Source of the DNA: Limnohabitans sp. 63ED37-2
GTDB lineage: Bacteria; Pseudomonadota; Gammaproteobacteria; Burkholderiales; Burkholderiaceae_C
Direction: 5' to 3'
Assembly (NCBI RefSeq): GCF_001412535.1
Contig: NZ_CP011774.1
Location: 429,501 to 493,500 of the forward strand
Length of the DNA: 64,000 nt
Numbering within the stretch: position 1 is the stretch's first letter; every line of letters starts with the position of its first letter. This document shows, piece after piece, positions 16,917 to 25,954 of this stretch. Position numbers and translations under genes: made by a program. The notes under the pieces were generated by a model, which ran no database searches, was not told the DNA's origin, and worked only from the letters and a program-made list of their open reading frames with translations.

Positions 16917-17510
16917 TCAGACCAAGCCGACCAGCAGCGATGAACCCATCAAAGCCAGAGCACCACCGGCGCTGCGTTGCAGCCAGACACGGCCAGCCAT
17001 GCGTTGGCCGATCAGCACACCAGCGCCGTGCAGCAGGGCGCTGCCCATGAGCATGCCTGCCAGGGCAGACCAGGTTGGCGTGCCCGCCATTTCGCTGCCA
17101 TGCGCTGCACCGTGGAACACCGCAAACACGCTGGCGACGGCTGCGGCAGCCGCCCAAGGCATGCCTCGACGCCAGGCCAACAGCAAACCCATCACCAACA
17201 AAGAGGCCGCAATCATCGGCTCGACCGCAGGGACGTGCACACCCGAAAAACCCAACAAGGCCCCCAAGGCCAGCATGAGCACAAAGGCCAGCGGGGCCAA
17301 CCAGATCGGACGCACCGCGATGGCGCTCCACACACCGACGGCCAGCATGGCCGCGAGATGGTCCAGTCCGGTCAAGGGGTGCAGAAAACCTTCAGCGAGT
17401 CCTGTCAGTGCGCTGTGGTCGTGCCCGGTGTGGGCCAAGGCCCAAGTTGGTGCAGCCGCCATCAGGGCGCAGGTACTCAACTTGATAAGAGTCTGGATTT
17501 TTTGTGTCAT
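16917..17510 (-). CDS. hupE: HupE/UreJ-type nickel permease
   Basis: 197 residues. A cleavable signal peptide (ends ...APTWALA near residue 26) is followed by mature HTGHDH and the family signature HPLTGLDHLAAMLAVG, then about six transmembrane helices with HGAAHG (near 133) and HGAG. HupE/UreJ proteins mediate nickel entry for urease or hydrogenase. Its insertion between ureA and ureB points to a dedicated nickel supply for this urease. The symbol ureJ is equally valid. Confidence 0.9.
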   Translation of the reverse strand: MTQKIQTLIKLSTCALMAAAPTWALAHTGHDHSALTGLAEGFLHPLTGLDHLAAMLAVGVWSAIAVRPIWLAPLAFVLMLALGALLGFSGVHVPAVEPMIAASLLVMGLLLAWRRGMPWAAAAAVASVFAVFHGAAHGSEMAGTPTWSALAGMLMGSALLHGAGVLIGQRMAGRVWLQRSAGGALALMGSSLLVGLV

Positions 17511-17555
17511 GAAGTTCTCCGAAAGGGCGGATTTCTGTGCGTTGAAATGGGAAGG

Positions 17556-17858
17556 TCAAACAATGGGCTGGTGCACGGTCACCAATTTGGTGCCATCGGG
17601 GAATGTGGCTTCGATCTGGATGTCCGGGATCATTTCGGCGATGCCGTCCATCACATCGGCACGCGTCAATACAGTGCGGCCTTCGCTCATGAGCTGTGCC
17701 ACGGTCTTGCCGTCGCGTGCGCCTTCCATCACAGCGGCGCTGATCAGGGCAATGGCTTCGGGGTAGTTGAGCTTCAGGCCTCGGGCCTTGCGGCGTTCAG
17801 CCAGCAGGGCTGCGGTGAAGATCAGCAGCTTGTCTTTTTCGCGGGGAGTGAGTTCCAT
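17556..17858 (-). CDS. ureA: Urease gamma subunit
   Basis: 100 residues, the exact family length, starting MELTPREKDKLLIFTAALLAE and containing GLKLNYPEAIALIS and the C-terminal VTVHQPIV. First gene of the leftward urease operon and divergent from urtA. The 215-bp divergent region must contain its promoter, but no convincing Shine-Dalgarno precedes the ATG. Unlike most urease clusters, ureD does not precede it. Confidence 0.97.
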   Translation of the reverse strand: MELTPREKDKLLIFTAALLAERRKARGLKLNYPEAIALISAAVMEGARDGKTVAQLMSEGRTVLTRADVMDGIAEMIPDIQIEATFPDGTKLVTVHQPIV

Positions 17859-17878
17859 ATTGGTGCGTGGTGAGGGAT

Positions 17879-17972
17879 TTGGTGCATCGGATGGGTTAAG
17901 CGTAGCAAAGAGCGTGCCCTATATAGAGCGCCGGACAAAAACCATGGAAAACACATGCCAACACTTGGTGCA
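17879..17972 (+). promoter_or_regulatory. Two NtrC-type half-sites upstream of urtA
   Basis: TTGGTGCA occurs at 17879-17886 and 17965-17972. This matches the right half of the NtrC consensus (TGCACC-N-GGTGCA type), but the left halves are poor. Their position upstream of a sigma-54 promoter fits nitrogen control. The sites could also serve the divergent ureA operon. Confidence 0.45.
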
Positions 17973-17989
17973 TCAGGGGTGATTTGGGG

Positions 17990-18005
17990 TTGGCACGGCG
18001 ATTGC
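17990..18005 (+). promoter_or_regulatory. Sigma-54 promoter of the urtABCDE operon
   Basis: TTGGCACG, four bases (GCGA), then TTGC (18002-18005) reproduces the -24/-12 consensus TGGCAC-N5-TTGC exactly, in the orientation of urtA and 68 bp before its ATG. Transcription should therefore require RpoN and an enhancer-binding protein, most likely NtrC. Confidence 0.85.
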
Positions 18006-18073
18006 AAGAGATGTTGCGGTGCAGCAAAACTGTGCGTGTGTGAACAACTTACTTTCCTGAATGGAGTGATCTC

Positions 18074-19354
18074 ATGATGAACCGTCGTGGCAACCTCAAA
18101 GCCCTCGCAACCGCCGCCGCCATCGTTGCGGGCAGCTTAACTTTTGTGAACCAAGCCCAAGCGCAAGCAGGCAACACCATCAAAGTCGGTGTATTGCACA
18201 GCTTGTCCGGCACCATGGCCATTTCCGAGACGGTGCTCAAAGACACCGTGCTCATGGCCATTGACGAGATCAATGCCAAGGGCGGCGTGCTCGGCAAAAA
18301 ACTTGAGCCCGTGATCGTGGACCCGGCCTCCAACTGGCCTTTGTTTGCCGAGAAAACCAAGCAGCTGCTCGGCCAAGACAAAGTCTCGGTGATCTTCGGT
18401 TGCTGGACTTCGGTGTCGCGTAAATCGGTCTTGCCCGTGGTGGAAGAAATGAACGGCTTGCTGTTCTACCCCGTGCAGTACGAAGGTGAAGAGCTGAGCA
18501 AAAACGTGTTCTACACCGGCGCTGCGCCCAACCAGCAGGCCATCCCTGCAGTGGACTACCTGATGAGCAAAGACGGTGGCTCGGCCAAGCGCTGGGTCTT
18601 GCTGGGCACCGACTACGTGTACCCCCGCACCACCAACAAGATTTTGCGTGCCTACCTCAAAAGCAAGGGCGTGAAAGACAGCGATATCGACGAGAAGTAC
18701 ACCCCGTTTGGTCACAGCGATTACCAAACCATCGTGGCCGACATCAAGAAGTTTTCAGCCGGTGGCAAGACCGCAGTGGTGTCCACTATCAATGGCGACT
18801 CCAACGTGCCTTTCTACAAAGAGCTGGGCAATGCGGGCCTCAAAGCCAAAGATGTGCCAGTCGTCGCCTTCTCGGTGGGTGAAGAAGAGCTGCGCGGCGT
18901 GGACACCAAGCCTTTGGTCGGTCACCTGGCGGCGTGGAACTACTTCATGAGCATCAAGAACCCGGCCAACGACGAGTTCACCAAGAAGTGGGCGGCGTAT
19001 GCCAAAGCCAAGAATATCGCTGGCCACAAAGACAAGCCTCTCACCAACGACCCGATGGAAGCCACTTACATCGGCATCAACATGTGGAAGCAAGCGGTTG
19101 AAAAAGCCAAGACCACCGACACCGACAAAGTGATCGCTGCCATGGCGGGCCAGACCTTCAAGGCCCCAAGCGGCATCACCAGCAAGATGGACGAGAAGAA
19201 CCACCACCTGCACAAGTCGGTGTTCATCGGCGAGATCAAGGCCGACGGCCAGTTCAACGTGGTGTGGAAGACACCCGGCCCGGTCAAAGCCAAGCCATGG
19301 AGTCCTTTCATCCCGGGCAACGACGTCAAGCCTGACGAACCTGCCAAGAAGTGA
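18074..19354 (+). CDS. urtA: Urea ABC transporter substrate-binding protein
   Basis: 426 residues. An ATG pair at 18074/18077 is preceded by GGAG at 7 bp. The signal peptide is N-terminal with an RR pair (MMNRRGNLKALATAAAIVAG...QAQA). The mature protein is a Leu/Ile/Val-type periplasmic binding protein with the UrtA-specific FGCWTSVSRKSVLPVVEE, LFYPVQYEGEE and ATYIGINMWKQAVE segments. First gene of urtABCDE behind a sigma-54 promoter. It binds urea with high affinity for import to the divergent urease. Confidence 0.95.
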   Translation: MMNRRGNLKALATAAAIVAGSLTFVNQAQAQAGNTIKVGVLHSLSGTMAISETVLKDTVLMAIDEINAKGGVLGKKLEPVIVDPASNWPLFAEKTKQLLGQDKVSVIFGCWTSVSRKSVLPVVEEMNGLLFYPVQYEGEELSKNVFYTGAAPNQQAIPAVDYLMSKDGGSAKRWVLLGTDYVYPRTTNKILRAYLKSKGVKDSDIDEKYTPFGHSDYQTIVADIKKFSAGGKTAVVSTINGDSNVPFYKELGNAGLKAKDVPVVAFSVGEEELRGVDTKPLVGHLAAWNYFMSIKNPANDEFTKKWAAYAKAKNIAGHKDKPLTNDPMEATYIGINMWKQAVEKAKTTDTDKVIAAMAGQTFKAPSGITSKMDEKNHHLHKSVFIGEIKADGQFNVVWKTPGPVKAKPWSPFIPGNDVKPDEPAKK

Positions 19355-19374
19355 TCGTTTGAACGCGTCCTGAG

Positions 19375-19402
19375 AAGGGGAGGGCGCAGTCCCTCCCCTT
19401 TT
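19375..19402 (+). terminator. Intercistronic hairpin between urtA and urtB
   Basis: A perfect 10-bp stem (19375-19384 with 19391-19400) has a six-base loop and only four T residues after it. It probably acts as a partial terminator or 3' stabiliser, giving more UrtA than membrane subunits. It lies 12 bp before urtB. Confidence 0.65.
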
Positions 19403-19413
19403 GATTTCAAGAG

Positions 19414-21006
19414 ATGAGCAAGATGAACACATGGATCGTGAAAGGCGCGTGCATCGCCAGCGTGCTGTGGGGCCTGACGGCGGCACACGCGTTGACAGTG
19501 GACGAGGCCCTGGGCATTGCGGTGGGTGACAGCGATGCACGGATTGAGGCATTGTCGAAAGCCGTGGTGCAAGGTGATGAAAAAACCGCCGCGTATTTGC
19601 AGGCGCTGGCCGACGATGTGGTCAAAACCGCCAACGGCCAAGTGCTGGTGGTGCGAGACGGCCAAGGCACAGACCCGGTGACGGGCCAAGCCGTGACGGT
19701 GCCGCCAGATGCCGAAGAAGTGATGTTGAACAACCGCCTGCGAGGCGAGATCGACACCGCGCTGGCCGCGCTCAAGTTGTTCAGTCCGGATGTGAAGGTG
19801 CGCAGGCAAGCTGCGCTTTCCTTGCTCAAAGAGCCCGATGCCAGCCGCGCCCCCTTGCTTGAAAAAGCCTTGGCCGCAGAAAAAGACCCCGCTGTGCAAA
19901 GCCTGGTGCGCCAGGCCCGCGCAGCCGCCCAGTTGGGCAGCGAAGTGCCCAATGAGCGTTTGCTGGCCGCCCGTGAGTTGGCCGACAGCCGTCAACCCGA
20001 AACCTTGCTCTTGCTGAACCAACAACTGGCCCAAGAGCAAGATCCTTCTGTCCAACAACAAATTCAAAAGTCCCTGGCCGCCGTGCAGGACAGCCTGCGC
20101 TGGGGCGAGCGCTTGGGCACTTTGTTCACCGGGGCCAGCCTGGGTTCCATCTTGCTTTTGGTGGCCTTGGGCCTGGCCATCACGTATGGCCTGATGGGCG
20201 TCATCAACATGGCGCACGGCGAGTTGATGATGATTGGCGCTTACGCCACCTATGTGGTGCAAGCCTTGTTCCGCGAGCACTTGCCCGGTGCATTTGATGC
20301 CTATTTGGCGGTGGCTATTCCTGTGGCTTTCCTCACATCGGCCTTGGTGGGTGCGGTGATGGAGCGCACCGTGATCCAGCACCTGTATGGCCGCCCGCTT
20401 GAAACCCTGCTGGCCACCTGGGGCATCAGCCTGGTGCTGATGCAGGCCGTGCGCAGCCTGTTTGGAGCGCAAAACGTGGGTGTGGAAAACCCCTCGTGGA
20501 TGAGCGGCTCGCTGCAGCTGCTGCCCAATTTGCAGCTGCCCTGGAACCGCGTGCTGATCATCGTGTTCGCCGCCGCCGTGCTGATGGGTGTGGCGCTCTT
20601 GATCAGCAAAACCCGGCTGGGCCTGTTTGTGCGTGGCGTCACGCAAAACCGGCCCATGGCCTCGTGCATGGGTGTGAACACCGCCCGCATCGACACCTAT
20701 GCGTTTGCACTGGGTTCGGGCATTGCGGGCCTGGCCGGTTGCGCCCTGAGCCAGGTGGGCAACGTCGGACCTGATTTGGGGCAGAGCTACATCGTGGACT
20801 CGTTCATGGTGGTGGTGCTGGGCGGCGTGGGCCAGTTGGCGGGCACGGTGTACGCCGCGCTGGGCTTGGGCCTGGCCAACAAACTGCTGGAGGGCTGGAC
20901 CGGTGCGGTGCTGGCCAAGATCGCCGTGTTGGTGTTCATCATCGTCTTCATCCAGAAGCGCCCGCAAGGCATCTTCGCGATGAAGGGCCGCAGCGCTGAA
21001 GCGTGA
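19414..21006 (+). CDS. urtB: Urea ABC transporter permease UrtB
   Basis: 530 residues, the long proteobacterial form. A signal-like N-terminus (to about residue 26) is followed by a soluble helical domain (about 27-225) with HEAT-like pairs (SPDVKVRRQAALSLLKEP, VPNERLLAARELADSRQ), then a LivH-type permease core of about eight helices with GLMGVINMAHGELMMIGAY. It pairs with UrtC in the membrane. It starts 59 bp after urtA with the hairpin between and ends just before urtC. Confidence 0.95.
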   Translation: MSKMNTWIVKGACIASVLWGLTAAHALTVDEALGIAVGDSDARIEALSKAVVQGDEKTAAYLQALADDVVKTANGQVLVVRDGQGTDPVTGQAVTVPPDAEEVMLNNRLRGEIDTALAALKLFSPDVKVRRQAALSLLKEPDASRAPLLEKALAAEKDPAVQSLVRQARAAAQLGSEVPNERLLAARELADSRQPETLLLLNQQLAQEQDPSVQQQIQKSLAAVQDSLRWGERLGTLFTGASLGSILLLVALGLAITYGLMGVINMAHGELMMIGAYATYVVQALFREHLPGAFDAYLAVAIPVAFLTSALVGAVMERTVIQHLYGRPLETLLATWGISLVLMQAVRSLFGAQNVGVENPSWMSGSLQLLPNLQLPWNRVLIIVFAAAVLMGVALLISKTRLGLFVRGVTQNRPMASCMGVNTARIDTYAFALGSGIAGLAGCALSQVGNVGPDLGQSYIVDSFMVVVLGGVGQLAGTVYAALGLGLANKLLEGWTGAVLAKIAVLVFIIVFIQKRPQGIFAMKGRSAEA

Positions 21007-21020
21007 ACAGGAGCCTGAAC

Positions 21021-22133
21021 ATGAACTCATTCCAACTCCCTACACCCGCGCCCTTGTTGGGGCGCAAAGCCTGGACTGCTTTCTTGCTGGCGCTGATCGC
21101 CGTGGGCTTTCTGGCGCCCGTGCTCAACCTGTGGGTGCCAGTGGGCCACCCCTTGCACCTGAGCGACTTTGCGGTGTCCTTGGTCGGCAAGATCATGTGT
21201 TTTGCCATTTGCGCTCTGGCCATGGATCTGATCTGGGGCTACACCGGCATTTTGTCGCTGGGCCATGGCTTGTTCTTTGCGCTGGGTGGCTATGTCATGG
21301 GCATGTACCTCATGCGCCAGATCGGGCAAGACGGCAACTACAAAAGTGATTTGCCCGACTTCATGGTTTTCCTTGACTGGAAAGAGCTGCCTTGGCACTG
21401 GACGCTGTCGGACAGCTTTGTGGCCACGCTCTTGTTGGTGGTGCTGGTGCCGGGATTGATCGCTTTTGTCTTCGGCTACTTTGCCTTCCGTTCGCGCATC
21501 AAGGGCGTGTACTTCTCCATCATCACCCAAGCCATGACCTACGCGGCCATGCTCTTGTTCTTCCGCAACGAAACCGGCTTGGGCGGCAACAACGGTTTTA
21601 CCGACTTCAAGCGCATCCTGGATCTGCCGATTGCCACGCCCGGCATGCGCATGGTGCTGTTTGTGTTGACCGGTTTGACGCTGCTGGGTTTCTTTTTGTT
21701 TTCGCGCTGGTTGGTGGGCAGCAAGTACGGCCGGGTGTTGATGGCGATTCGTGATGCAGAAACGCGGGTCATGTTCTCGGGCTATTCGCCGTTGCCCTAC
21801 AAGCTCAGCATCTGGGTCATTTCGGCCGTGATGTGTGGCATTGCGGGCGCTATGTATGTGCCGCAGGTGGGCATCATCAACCCCGGCGAGATGAGCGCGG
21901 CCAACTCGATCGAGATCGCGGTGTGGGCCGCCGTGGGCGGGCGCGGCACCTTGATCGGCCCCATCGTGGGTGCGTTTTTGGTCAACGGTGCCAAGAGCTG
22001 GCTCACGGTGACCGCGCCTGAATTTTGGCTGTACTTTTTGGGAGCCTTGTTCATTGTGGTGACGTTGTATTTGCCCCATGGCGTGATCGGCTTGTGGGCC
22101 AAGTTGCGCAACAAGAAAGGCGGTGCCGCATGA
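21021..22133 (+). CDS. urtC: Urea ABC transporter permease UrtC
   Basis: 370 residues from the ATG at 21021, chosen because CAGGAG lies about 7 bp upstream; an in-frame GTG at 21003 overlapping the urtB stop is the alternative. It is a LivM-type permease with about nine to ten helices and the conserved MDLIWGYTGILSLGHGLFFALGGYVMGMY motif region. It overlaps urtD by 4 bp (ATGA). Confidence 0.94.
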   Translation: MNSFQLPTPAPLLGRKAWTAFLLALIAVGFLAPVLNLWVPVGHPLHLSDFAVSLVGKIMCFAICALAMDLIWGYTGILSLGHGLFFALGGYVMGMYLMRQIGQDGNYKSDLPDFMVFLDWKELPWHWTLSDSFVATLLLVVLVPGLIAFVFGYFAFRSRIKGVYFSIITQAMTYAAMLLFFRNETGLGGNNGFTDFKRILDLPIATPGMRMVLFVLTGLTLLGFFLFSRWLVGSKYGRVLMAIRDAETRVMFSGYSPLPYKLSIWVISAVMCGIAGAMYVPQVGIINPGEMSAANSIEIAVWAAVGGRGTLIGPIVGAFLVNGAKSWLTVTAPEFWLYFLGALFIVVTLYLPHGVIGLWAKLRNKKGGAA

Positions 22134-23005
22134 CGCCCGATCTGCTCCAAAAAGGCGCCGAGCGTGTGGCGCGTTTGAACCAAGAGCGCTTGGAGTCCAC
22201 CGAATCCGGCGGCCGCAACGCAGGTTACGGCCGCGTGGTGCAAGACGCCAATGAGGTCGATGTGACCCATGGCCGCATCCTTTACCTCGAAGACGTGAGC
22301 GTGAGCTTTGATGGTTTCAAGGCCATCAACAAGTTGTCGCTCGATATCGCCCCCGGCGAGCTGCGATGCATCATCGGACCCAACGGCGCGGGCAAGACGA
22401 CGATGATGGACATCATCACCGGCAAGACCCGACCCGACGAAGGCACCGTGTTCTTTGGCAGTACCATCGACTTGCTGCGCCACACCGAACCCGAAATCGC
22501 ACAGCTGGGCATTGGGCGCAAGTTCCAAAAGCCCACCGTGTTCGAGCACCTCACCGTGTTTGAAAACCTGGAGCTCGCCCTCAAGACCAACAAGGGTGTG
22601 AAAGCTTCGATGTTTTTCAAACTCGATTCGCAGCAAAGCGACCGTCTGGCCGAAGTGCTGCACACCATTCACTTGGCGGACAGCGTCAGCAAACAGGCGG
22701 GTTTGCTCAGCCATGGTCAAAAGCAGTGGCTCGAGATCGGCATGCTGCTCATGCAAGAGCCAAAATTGCTGTTGCTCGACGAGCCGGTGGCTGGCATGAC
22801 CGACCACGAGACCGAGCGCACTGCCGAGCTCTTCCTCACACTCAAGGGCAAACACTCGCTGATGGTGGTCGAGCACGACATGGGCTTCATCCGCACCATC
22901 TCGGACATTGTCACCGTGCTGTGCGATGGCGCGGTGCTGGCCCAAGGCACGCTCGACCAGGTGCAGGCCAACGAGCGGGTGATCGAAGTTTATTTGGGAC
23001 GCTGA
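22130..23005 (+). CDS. urtD: Urea ABC transporter ATP-binding protein UrtD
   Basis: 291 residues from the ATG at 22130 (MTPDLLQKG), overlapping the urtC stop. Walker A is GPNGAGKTT, the Walker B region is LLLLDEPVAGM, and the H-loop is VVEHDM. The signature region LLSHGQKQWLEIG lacks the usual LSGG, as is normal for UrtD. It has an extra N-terminal ~45 residues typical of the subfamily. It energises urea import with UrtE. Confidence 0.95.
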   Translation: MTPDLLQKGAERVARLNQERLESTESGGRNAGYGRVVQDANEVDVTHGRILYLEDVSVSFDGFKAINKLSLDIAPGELRCIIGPNGAGKTTMMDIITGKTRPDEGTVFFGSTIDLLRHTEPEIAQLGIGRKFQKPTVFEHLTVFENLELALKTNKGVKASMFFKLDSQQSDRLAEVLHTIHLADSVSKQAGLLSHGQKQWLEIGMLLMQEPKLLLLDEPVAGMTDHETERTAELFLTLKGKHSLMVVEHDMGFIRTISDIVTVLCDGAVLAQGTLDQVQANERVIEVYLGR

Positions 23006-23007
23006 GC

Positions 23008-23712
23008 ATGCTTGAAGTCAAAAACATCCATCAGTATTACGGCGGCTCGCACATCCTGCGTGATGTCAGCCTGAGTGCCACACAAGGCCAGGTCACTGTG
23101 CTGCTGGGGCGCAACGGCGTGGGCAAAACCACCTTGCTCAAATCACTCATGGGGCTGGTGCCGATCAAAAGCGGCAGCGTGACACTGGGCGGCCAAGACC
23201 TGAGCAACGCCAAGCCTTACGAACGCGCCGCCGCGGGCGTGGGTTACGTGCCGCAAGGCCGCGAAATTTTTGCTCGCCTCACGGTGGAAGACAACCTGCG
23301 CATGGGCCTGGCCACACAGCCCGGCGGCACACCCATCCCGCCCGAGTTGTTTGAATTGTTCCCGGTGCTCAAACTCATGCTGCACCGCCGCGGTGGTGAT
23401 TTGTCTGGCGGCCAGCAGCAACAACTGGCCATTGCCCGTGCCTTGGCCGCCAAGCCGCGTTTGCTGATCTTGGACGAACCCACCGAAGGCATTCAGCCCA
23501 GCATCATCAAAGACATTGGCCGCGTCATTCGCCAACTGGCCGACGTGGGCTTGCAAGGCCAGCGCATGGCGGTGCTGCTGTGCGAGCAGTACTACGACTT
23601 TGCGGAAGAGCTGGCCGATCAGTACTTGGTGATGGAGCGCGGCGAAGTAATTGCCAGCGGGCCGGGCAATGAGATGAGGGACAAGAACATTCAGCAGCTG
23701 GTGGCGATTTGA
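23008..23712 (+). CDS. urtE: Urea ABC transporter ATP-binding protein UrtE
   Basis: 234 residues, ATG at 23008 just after the urtD stop. A LivF-type ATPase: Walker A GRNGVGKTTLLKSLMG, signature DLSGGQQQQLAIARAL, Walker B LLILDEPTEGIQPSI. Last gene of urtABCDE; no clear terminator follows in the 170 bp before the converging thioesterase gene. Confidence 0.95.
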   Translation: MLEVKNIHQYYGGSHILRDVSLSATQGQVTVLLGRNGVGKTTLLKSLMGLVPIKSGSVTLGGQDLSNAKPYERAAAGVGYVPQGREIFARLTVEDNLRMGLATQPGGTPIPPELFELFPVLKLMLHRRGGDLSGGQQQQLAIARALAAKPRLLILDEPTEGIQPSIIKDIGRVIRQLADVGLQGQRMAVLLCEQYYDFAEELADQYLVMERGEVIASGPGNEMRDKNIQQLVAI

Positions 23713-23882
23713 GTTTTTAGCGCAGAAAAAGACGATGCTCGTGGCGAAGGACGGATATCCGGCGTTAGGACTCCTCCTTTGTAAATTGGAAAATCGGATA
23801 AATTTTCCTCGTGCATTCGCTGAAAAAAGTCTCAAGCCAGCACTTCACCGTTGCACTTCATGCACTCAACGGCCGAGCAAAT

Positions 23883-24449
23883 TCAGCTGATTTTGGGCGC
23901 TGCCTCAAAAATGGCACAAGTCGTGGTGGCATGTGCATACAGTTTCCCGTCCGGGCCCACAATGCGCGCTTCGGATGTGCCGATCTGGCGACCGACGTGA
24001 ATGGCATTGCCGATACAGCGCAGTGGACCGGTTTGGGTATTGGCGGCTCGCACGATGTTGAGATTGATCTGGCTGGTTGTATAGCCTAGGCCTGCTGGCA
24101 GTTTGGTCTGCACCGCACACCCCAAGGCGAAATCCAGCAAGGTCGCGTACCAACCCCCATGCACCGAGCCCAATGGGTTGTAGTGCTTGAGCTGTGGCGT
24201 TGCCTGAAAAACAGCCAGACCCTCGCCCACTTCGATCAACTCACAGTCGAAGGTGTCTGCCATGTAGGGATGGGGCAGCTCACCCTCCAGCAAAGCCGTC
24301 ATCACCTGTAGACCCGTTTTGCCGAGTACCTGTTGGGGTTTCGCGAGACCCGCGTGTCCACCGCCGCGCTCGACACGGCGACGCCTAACGTCTTCCAGTT
24401 GCGCTTGCCATGCGTTCAAAGTGGCTTGGACTGTGCTGTCAGTTTGCAT
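23883..24449 (-). CDS. PaaI-family hotdog thioesterase
   Basis: 188 residues from the ATG at 24449, which is preceded by GGAG at 6 bp. Upstream ATGs (24461 and beyond) lie in non-conserved sequence. A single hotdog domain contains the HYNPLGSVHGGWYATLLDFALGCAV region, where the conserved (N)PxGxxHGG and Asp form the catalytic site of acyl-CoA thioesterases, and a later INLNIVRAA strand. It probably hydrolyses an aryl- or acyl-CoA. It converges on urtE and follows the MFS gene with 85 bp between; substrate unknown. Confidence 0.8.
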   Translation of the reverse strand: MQTDSTVQATLNAWQAQLEDVRRRRVERGGGHAGLAKPQQVLGKTGLQVMTALLEGELPHPYMADTFDCELIEVGEGLAVFQATPQLKHYNPLGSVHGGWYATLLDFALGCAVQTKLPAGLGYTTSQINLNIVRAANTQTGPLRCIGNAIHVGRQIGTSEARIVGPDGKLYAHATTTCAIFEAAPKIS

Positions 24450-24534
24450 GATGGGCTCCATGAGTTGGTAGGTAAGTTGTGATGCACACGGACACGCGAG
24501 TGTGCGAAAAGAGAATGGATGAATTGACTTGCCA

Positions 24535-25953
24535 TCATGACTGTGCACCCCGTGGTTTGGTGTCAACCGGCCAGCACAAGAGTCCTGTGAGCAATGCCAG
24601 CCCTGCATGCAACAGGTAGAAGGCATGGAAGTCAGACTGTTGGAGCGTGGCATCGCCCACCAGTGCCACTGTGAACGCCACGCCGAGCACGGAGCCAATT
24701 TGTCGTGTTGCCTGGTTGACCGCACTGCCCACAGCGTAGTGGGCAACGGGCAAGCGATTCACTGCCGCAGCAGACAAGGACGGCAGCACCAAGCCCACGG
24801 CAATCCCGCTCATCAGCAGACCGGGCAGCCAATGCAGCAGATAGTTTGGCTCGTTGCCGGGCACCAGAAAGAACCACAGGCTGCTGAGGGCATACAACAG
24901 CGAACCGCCCACCAGGAACGGTCGATGGCCCAAGCGTGAGGCCAGTCGTCCGGTGATGATGGCTGTGGGCATGACCATCAAAGGACCAGGTGTCACGGCC
25001 AGGCCCGCTTGTGGCAGCGTGTAATGCCAGATCCCGGTCATGTAGAAAAAGAATCCCAGAAACATCATCGAAAAGGCCATGCCGAACACCAGCGTGGCCC
25101 CGTTCACATATCGGTAGGTGCGATGCTGAAACAGTGACAAATCGATCAGCGCGTGGGTTCGGGTTCGAGCCCAAATCACAAAGCATGCTCCAGCCAAAAG
25201 ACCACCGACCCCAACCCAAGCAATCTGTTGAGCCGACCAGCGCAACTCTCCGCTTTCAACAATCGCCAGGGCGATTGCGCCCACTGCAAGCATGAGCAAC
25301 AACAGGCCCACAATGTCGACGCTTCGACGCTCCGTCGGTTTAACAGCTTCTTCGATCTGCGAGGCGCTGCGCCAGAGCGCCCAAAGACCCACGGGCAGGT
25401 TGATGTAAAAAACCCAGGGCCAGCCTGCGCTGGCGGTCACCCAACTGCCCAAACTCGGCCCTACCGCTGCAGCCAGCCCACCCACAGCGCCCCACAAACT
25501 CACAGCCACGGCTCGCTTTTCGGTGGGAAAGGCGGCCAACACAATGGACATGGAAGCGGGCGTCAGCAATGCGGCCCCAATGGCTTGAAAAGCGCGTGCG
25601 GCAATGAGCCAATCGACAGAAGGCGCCGCGCCACAAGCCACCGATGTAACCAGAAAAAGTGTGAGTCCTAGTCGGAATATGCGACGACGACCATAGGCAT
25701 CGGCCAATCCACCGGCTGGGATCAACATAGCGGCATACACGACCGTGTAGCCATTGAGCACCCAAGACAGCTCGGCGGCAGAAGTGCCCGCAAAGCTCTG
25801 GCGCAGTGCTTCGAAAGCGGCAAACAGCATTGTGGTGTCCAACGACACCAAAAAGGTGGCGCTGCAAGCAATCCAAAATGCAGGCCACGGAGATTTGGCA
25901 GGCATCGATTCGGACTGGCTCTTCGTTGTTGTGGGGACCTTATTGATAGTCAT
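24535..25953 (-). CDS. MFS transporter, DHA2 (EmrB/QacA) family
   Basis: 472 residues with about 14 hydrophobic segments. The motif C-like region GAALLTPASMSIVLAAFP, the loop GGLADAYGRRRIF and the VLNGYTVVYAAMLIPAG segment are those of the 14-helix drug:proton antiporters. It begins one base after the stop of the SDR gene, so it is co-expressed with it. With the adjacent TetR regulator this forms an inducible detoxification or export module. The exported compound is not deducible. Confidence 0.85.
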   Translation of the reverse strand: MTINKVPTTTKSQSESMPAKSPWPAFWIACSATFLVSLDTTMLFAAFEALRQSFAGTSAAELSWVLNGYTVVYAAMLIPAGGLADAYGRRRIFRLGLTLFLVTSVACGAAPSVDWLIAARAFQAIGAALLTPASMSIVLAAFPTEKRAVAVSLWGAVGGLAAAVGPSLGSWVTASAGWPWVFYINLPVGLWALWRSASQIEEAVKPTERRSVDIVGLLLLMLAVGAIALAIVESGELRWSAQQIAWVGVGGLLAGACFVIWARTRTHALIDLSLFQHRTYRYVNGATLVFGMAFSMMFLGFFFYMTGIWHYTLPQAGLAVTPGPLMVMPTAIITGRLASRLGHRPFLVGGSLLYALSSLWFFLVPGNEPNYLLHWLPGLLMSGIAVGLVLPSLSAAAVNRLPVAHYAVGSAVNQATRQIGSVLGVAFTVALVGDATLQQSDFHAFYLLHAGLALLTGLLCWPVDTKPRGAQS

Positions 25954-25954
25954 T

